Shown: positions 5,760-5,914 of the stretch, piece by piece
Layout: every line of letters begins with the position of its first letter
How positions within the stretch are numbered: the stretch's first letter is position 1
Source of the DNA: an uncultured Bacteroidia bacterium
Lineage (GTDB): Bacteria; Bacteroidota; Bacteroidia; Bacteroidales; UBA932
Direction: 5' to 3'
Assembly: GCA_902795785.1 (NCBI GenBank)
Contig: CADBMK010000054.1
Coordinates: forward strand, 1 to 5,914
Length of the DNA stretch: 5,914 nt
Program-made: the position numbers and the translations under genes
Notes under the pieces: generated by a model
Database searches by the model: none
What the model was told of the DNA's origin: nothing
What the model saw: the letters and a program-made list of their open reading frames with translations, nothing else

Positions 5760-5767
5760 CAAATTTA
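5760..5767 (-). promoter_or_regulatory. Bacteroidota-type -7 box for lolD-trmN6
   Basis: The minus strand reads TAAATTTG, a perfect TAnnTTTG box, 7 bases before the lolD ATG. The predicted transcript would start at or within a few bases of the start codon. No TTTG -33 box is evident; the upstream stretch is A-rich on this strand. Confidence 0.55.
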
Positions 5768-5777
5768 TCATATTTTT

Positions 5778-5808
5778 TTTGCTTTTTATGAAAAAGGGCT
5801 TACCTTTG
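5778..5808 (+). promoter_or_regulatory. Bacteroidota-type promoter of tRNA-Pro
   Basis: A TTTG -33 box (5778-5781) and TACCTTTG -7 box (5801-5808) are separated by exactly 19 bases, matching the phylum consensus at both boxes and in spacing. Transcription should begin near 5813, about 17 bases before the tRNA. A small hairpin, TCCC (5812-5815) with GGGA (5820-5823), lies in the predicted 5' leader that would be removed from the precursor. Confidence 0.8.
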
Positions 5809-5829
5809 CAATCCCATTCGGGAAACAAT

Positions 5830-5903
5830 CGGGGTGTGGCGCAGTTGGCTAGCGCATCTGGTTTGGGACCAGAGGGTCCTGTGTTCGAGTCACAGTACCC
5901 CGA
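5830..5903 (+). tRNA. tRNA-Pro, anticodon UGG
   Basis: The 74-base sequence folds into a full cloverleaf. Acceptor stem CGGGGTG/TACCCCG has one G-T pair, the D stem is GCGC/GCGC, the anticodon stem is TCTGG/CCAGA with loop TTTGGGA, and the T stem is CTGTG/CACAG with loop TTCGAGT. The anticodon TGG is at 5864-5866 and the discriminator base is A5903. The C1-G72 end pair is usual for bacterial tRNA-Pro. The 3' CCA is not encoded (the next bases are CAG), so it must be added by the CCA enzyme. Position 37 is G, the normal TrmD substrate. Confidence 0.97.
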
Positions 5904-5914
5904 CAGAATTTAAA

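Noticed and set aside
5809..5829. Hairpin before tRNA-Pro as a regulatory leader or attenuator
   Set aside because: Only a 4-bp stem, within a short 5' leader that is expected to be removed during tRNA processing.
5830..5903. tRNA-Pro as the substrate of the neighbouring TrmN6-like enzyme
   Set aside because: TrmN6 methylates A37, while this tRNA has G at position 37; proximity is probably chance.

Overview
The window looks like a stretch of chromosome from a member of the Bacteroidota, most likely Bacteroidales. The direct evidence is four TAnnTTTG promoter -7 boxes. One belongs to a complete TTTG-N19-TAnnTTTG promoter in front of a tRNA gene. Shine-Dalgarno sequences are weak or absent before the genes, and the protein types fit this phylum. 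Base composition looks even across the window, and no insertion sequence, CRISPR array, phage gene or other sign of recent transfer was seen.

Layout, left to right. Positions 1-201 hold the 3' end of a plus-strand gene whose product resembles the C-terminus of a polysaccharide deacetylase. Facing it on the minus strand is a two-gene unit, lepA (elongation factor 4, start 2921) followed after one base by a phosphate butyryl/acetyltransferase-family gene (ptb-like, 1129-218). Divergent from lepA is a plus-strand three-gene cassette. It encodes an ECF sigma factor (2980-3528), a single-pass membrane protein with a short basic cytoplasmic side and an acidic outer tail (3561-3950, probable anti-sigma factor), and a small exported Spy/CpxP-like helical protein (3966-4406). 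The cassette runs into a convergent minus-strand pair, lolD-like ABC ATPase (5752-5102) and trmN6-like tRNA adenine methyltransferase (5101-4382), whose stop and start codons abut. A tRNA-Pro(UGG) gene lies at the right edge (5830-5903), transcribed away from lolD.

How the genes work together. Most are core functions: translation (lepA, trmN6, tRNA-Pro), envelope lipoprotein transport (lolD) and acyl-phosphate metabolism (ptb). The sigma cassette is the most interesting part. By analogy with the CnrH/CnrY/CnrX arrangement (ECF sigma, small membrane anti-sigma, periplasmic CpxP-like sensor), it could form a compact envelope-stress circuit. Neither the membrane protein nor the Spy-like protein carries the zinc-binding or metal-binding residues usual for such partners. 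A 10-base repeat (TTGTCTAAAA) lies just before the first two genes of the cassette and could be the -10 part of a promoter read by this sigma factor.

The tail-to-tail junction is also unusual. The cassette's gene overlaps trmN6 by 25 bp, and a strong intrinsic terminator for the cassette lies inside the trmN6 coding sequence.
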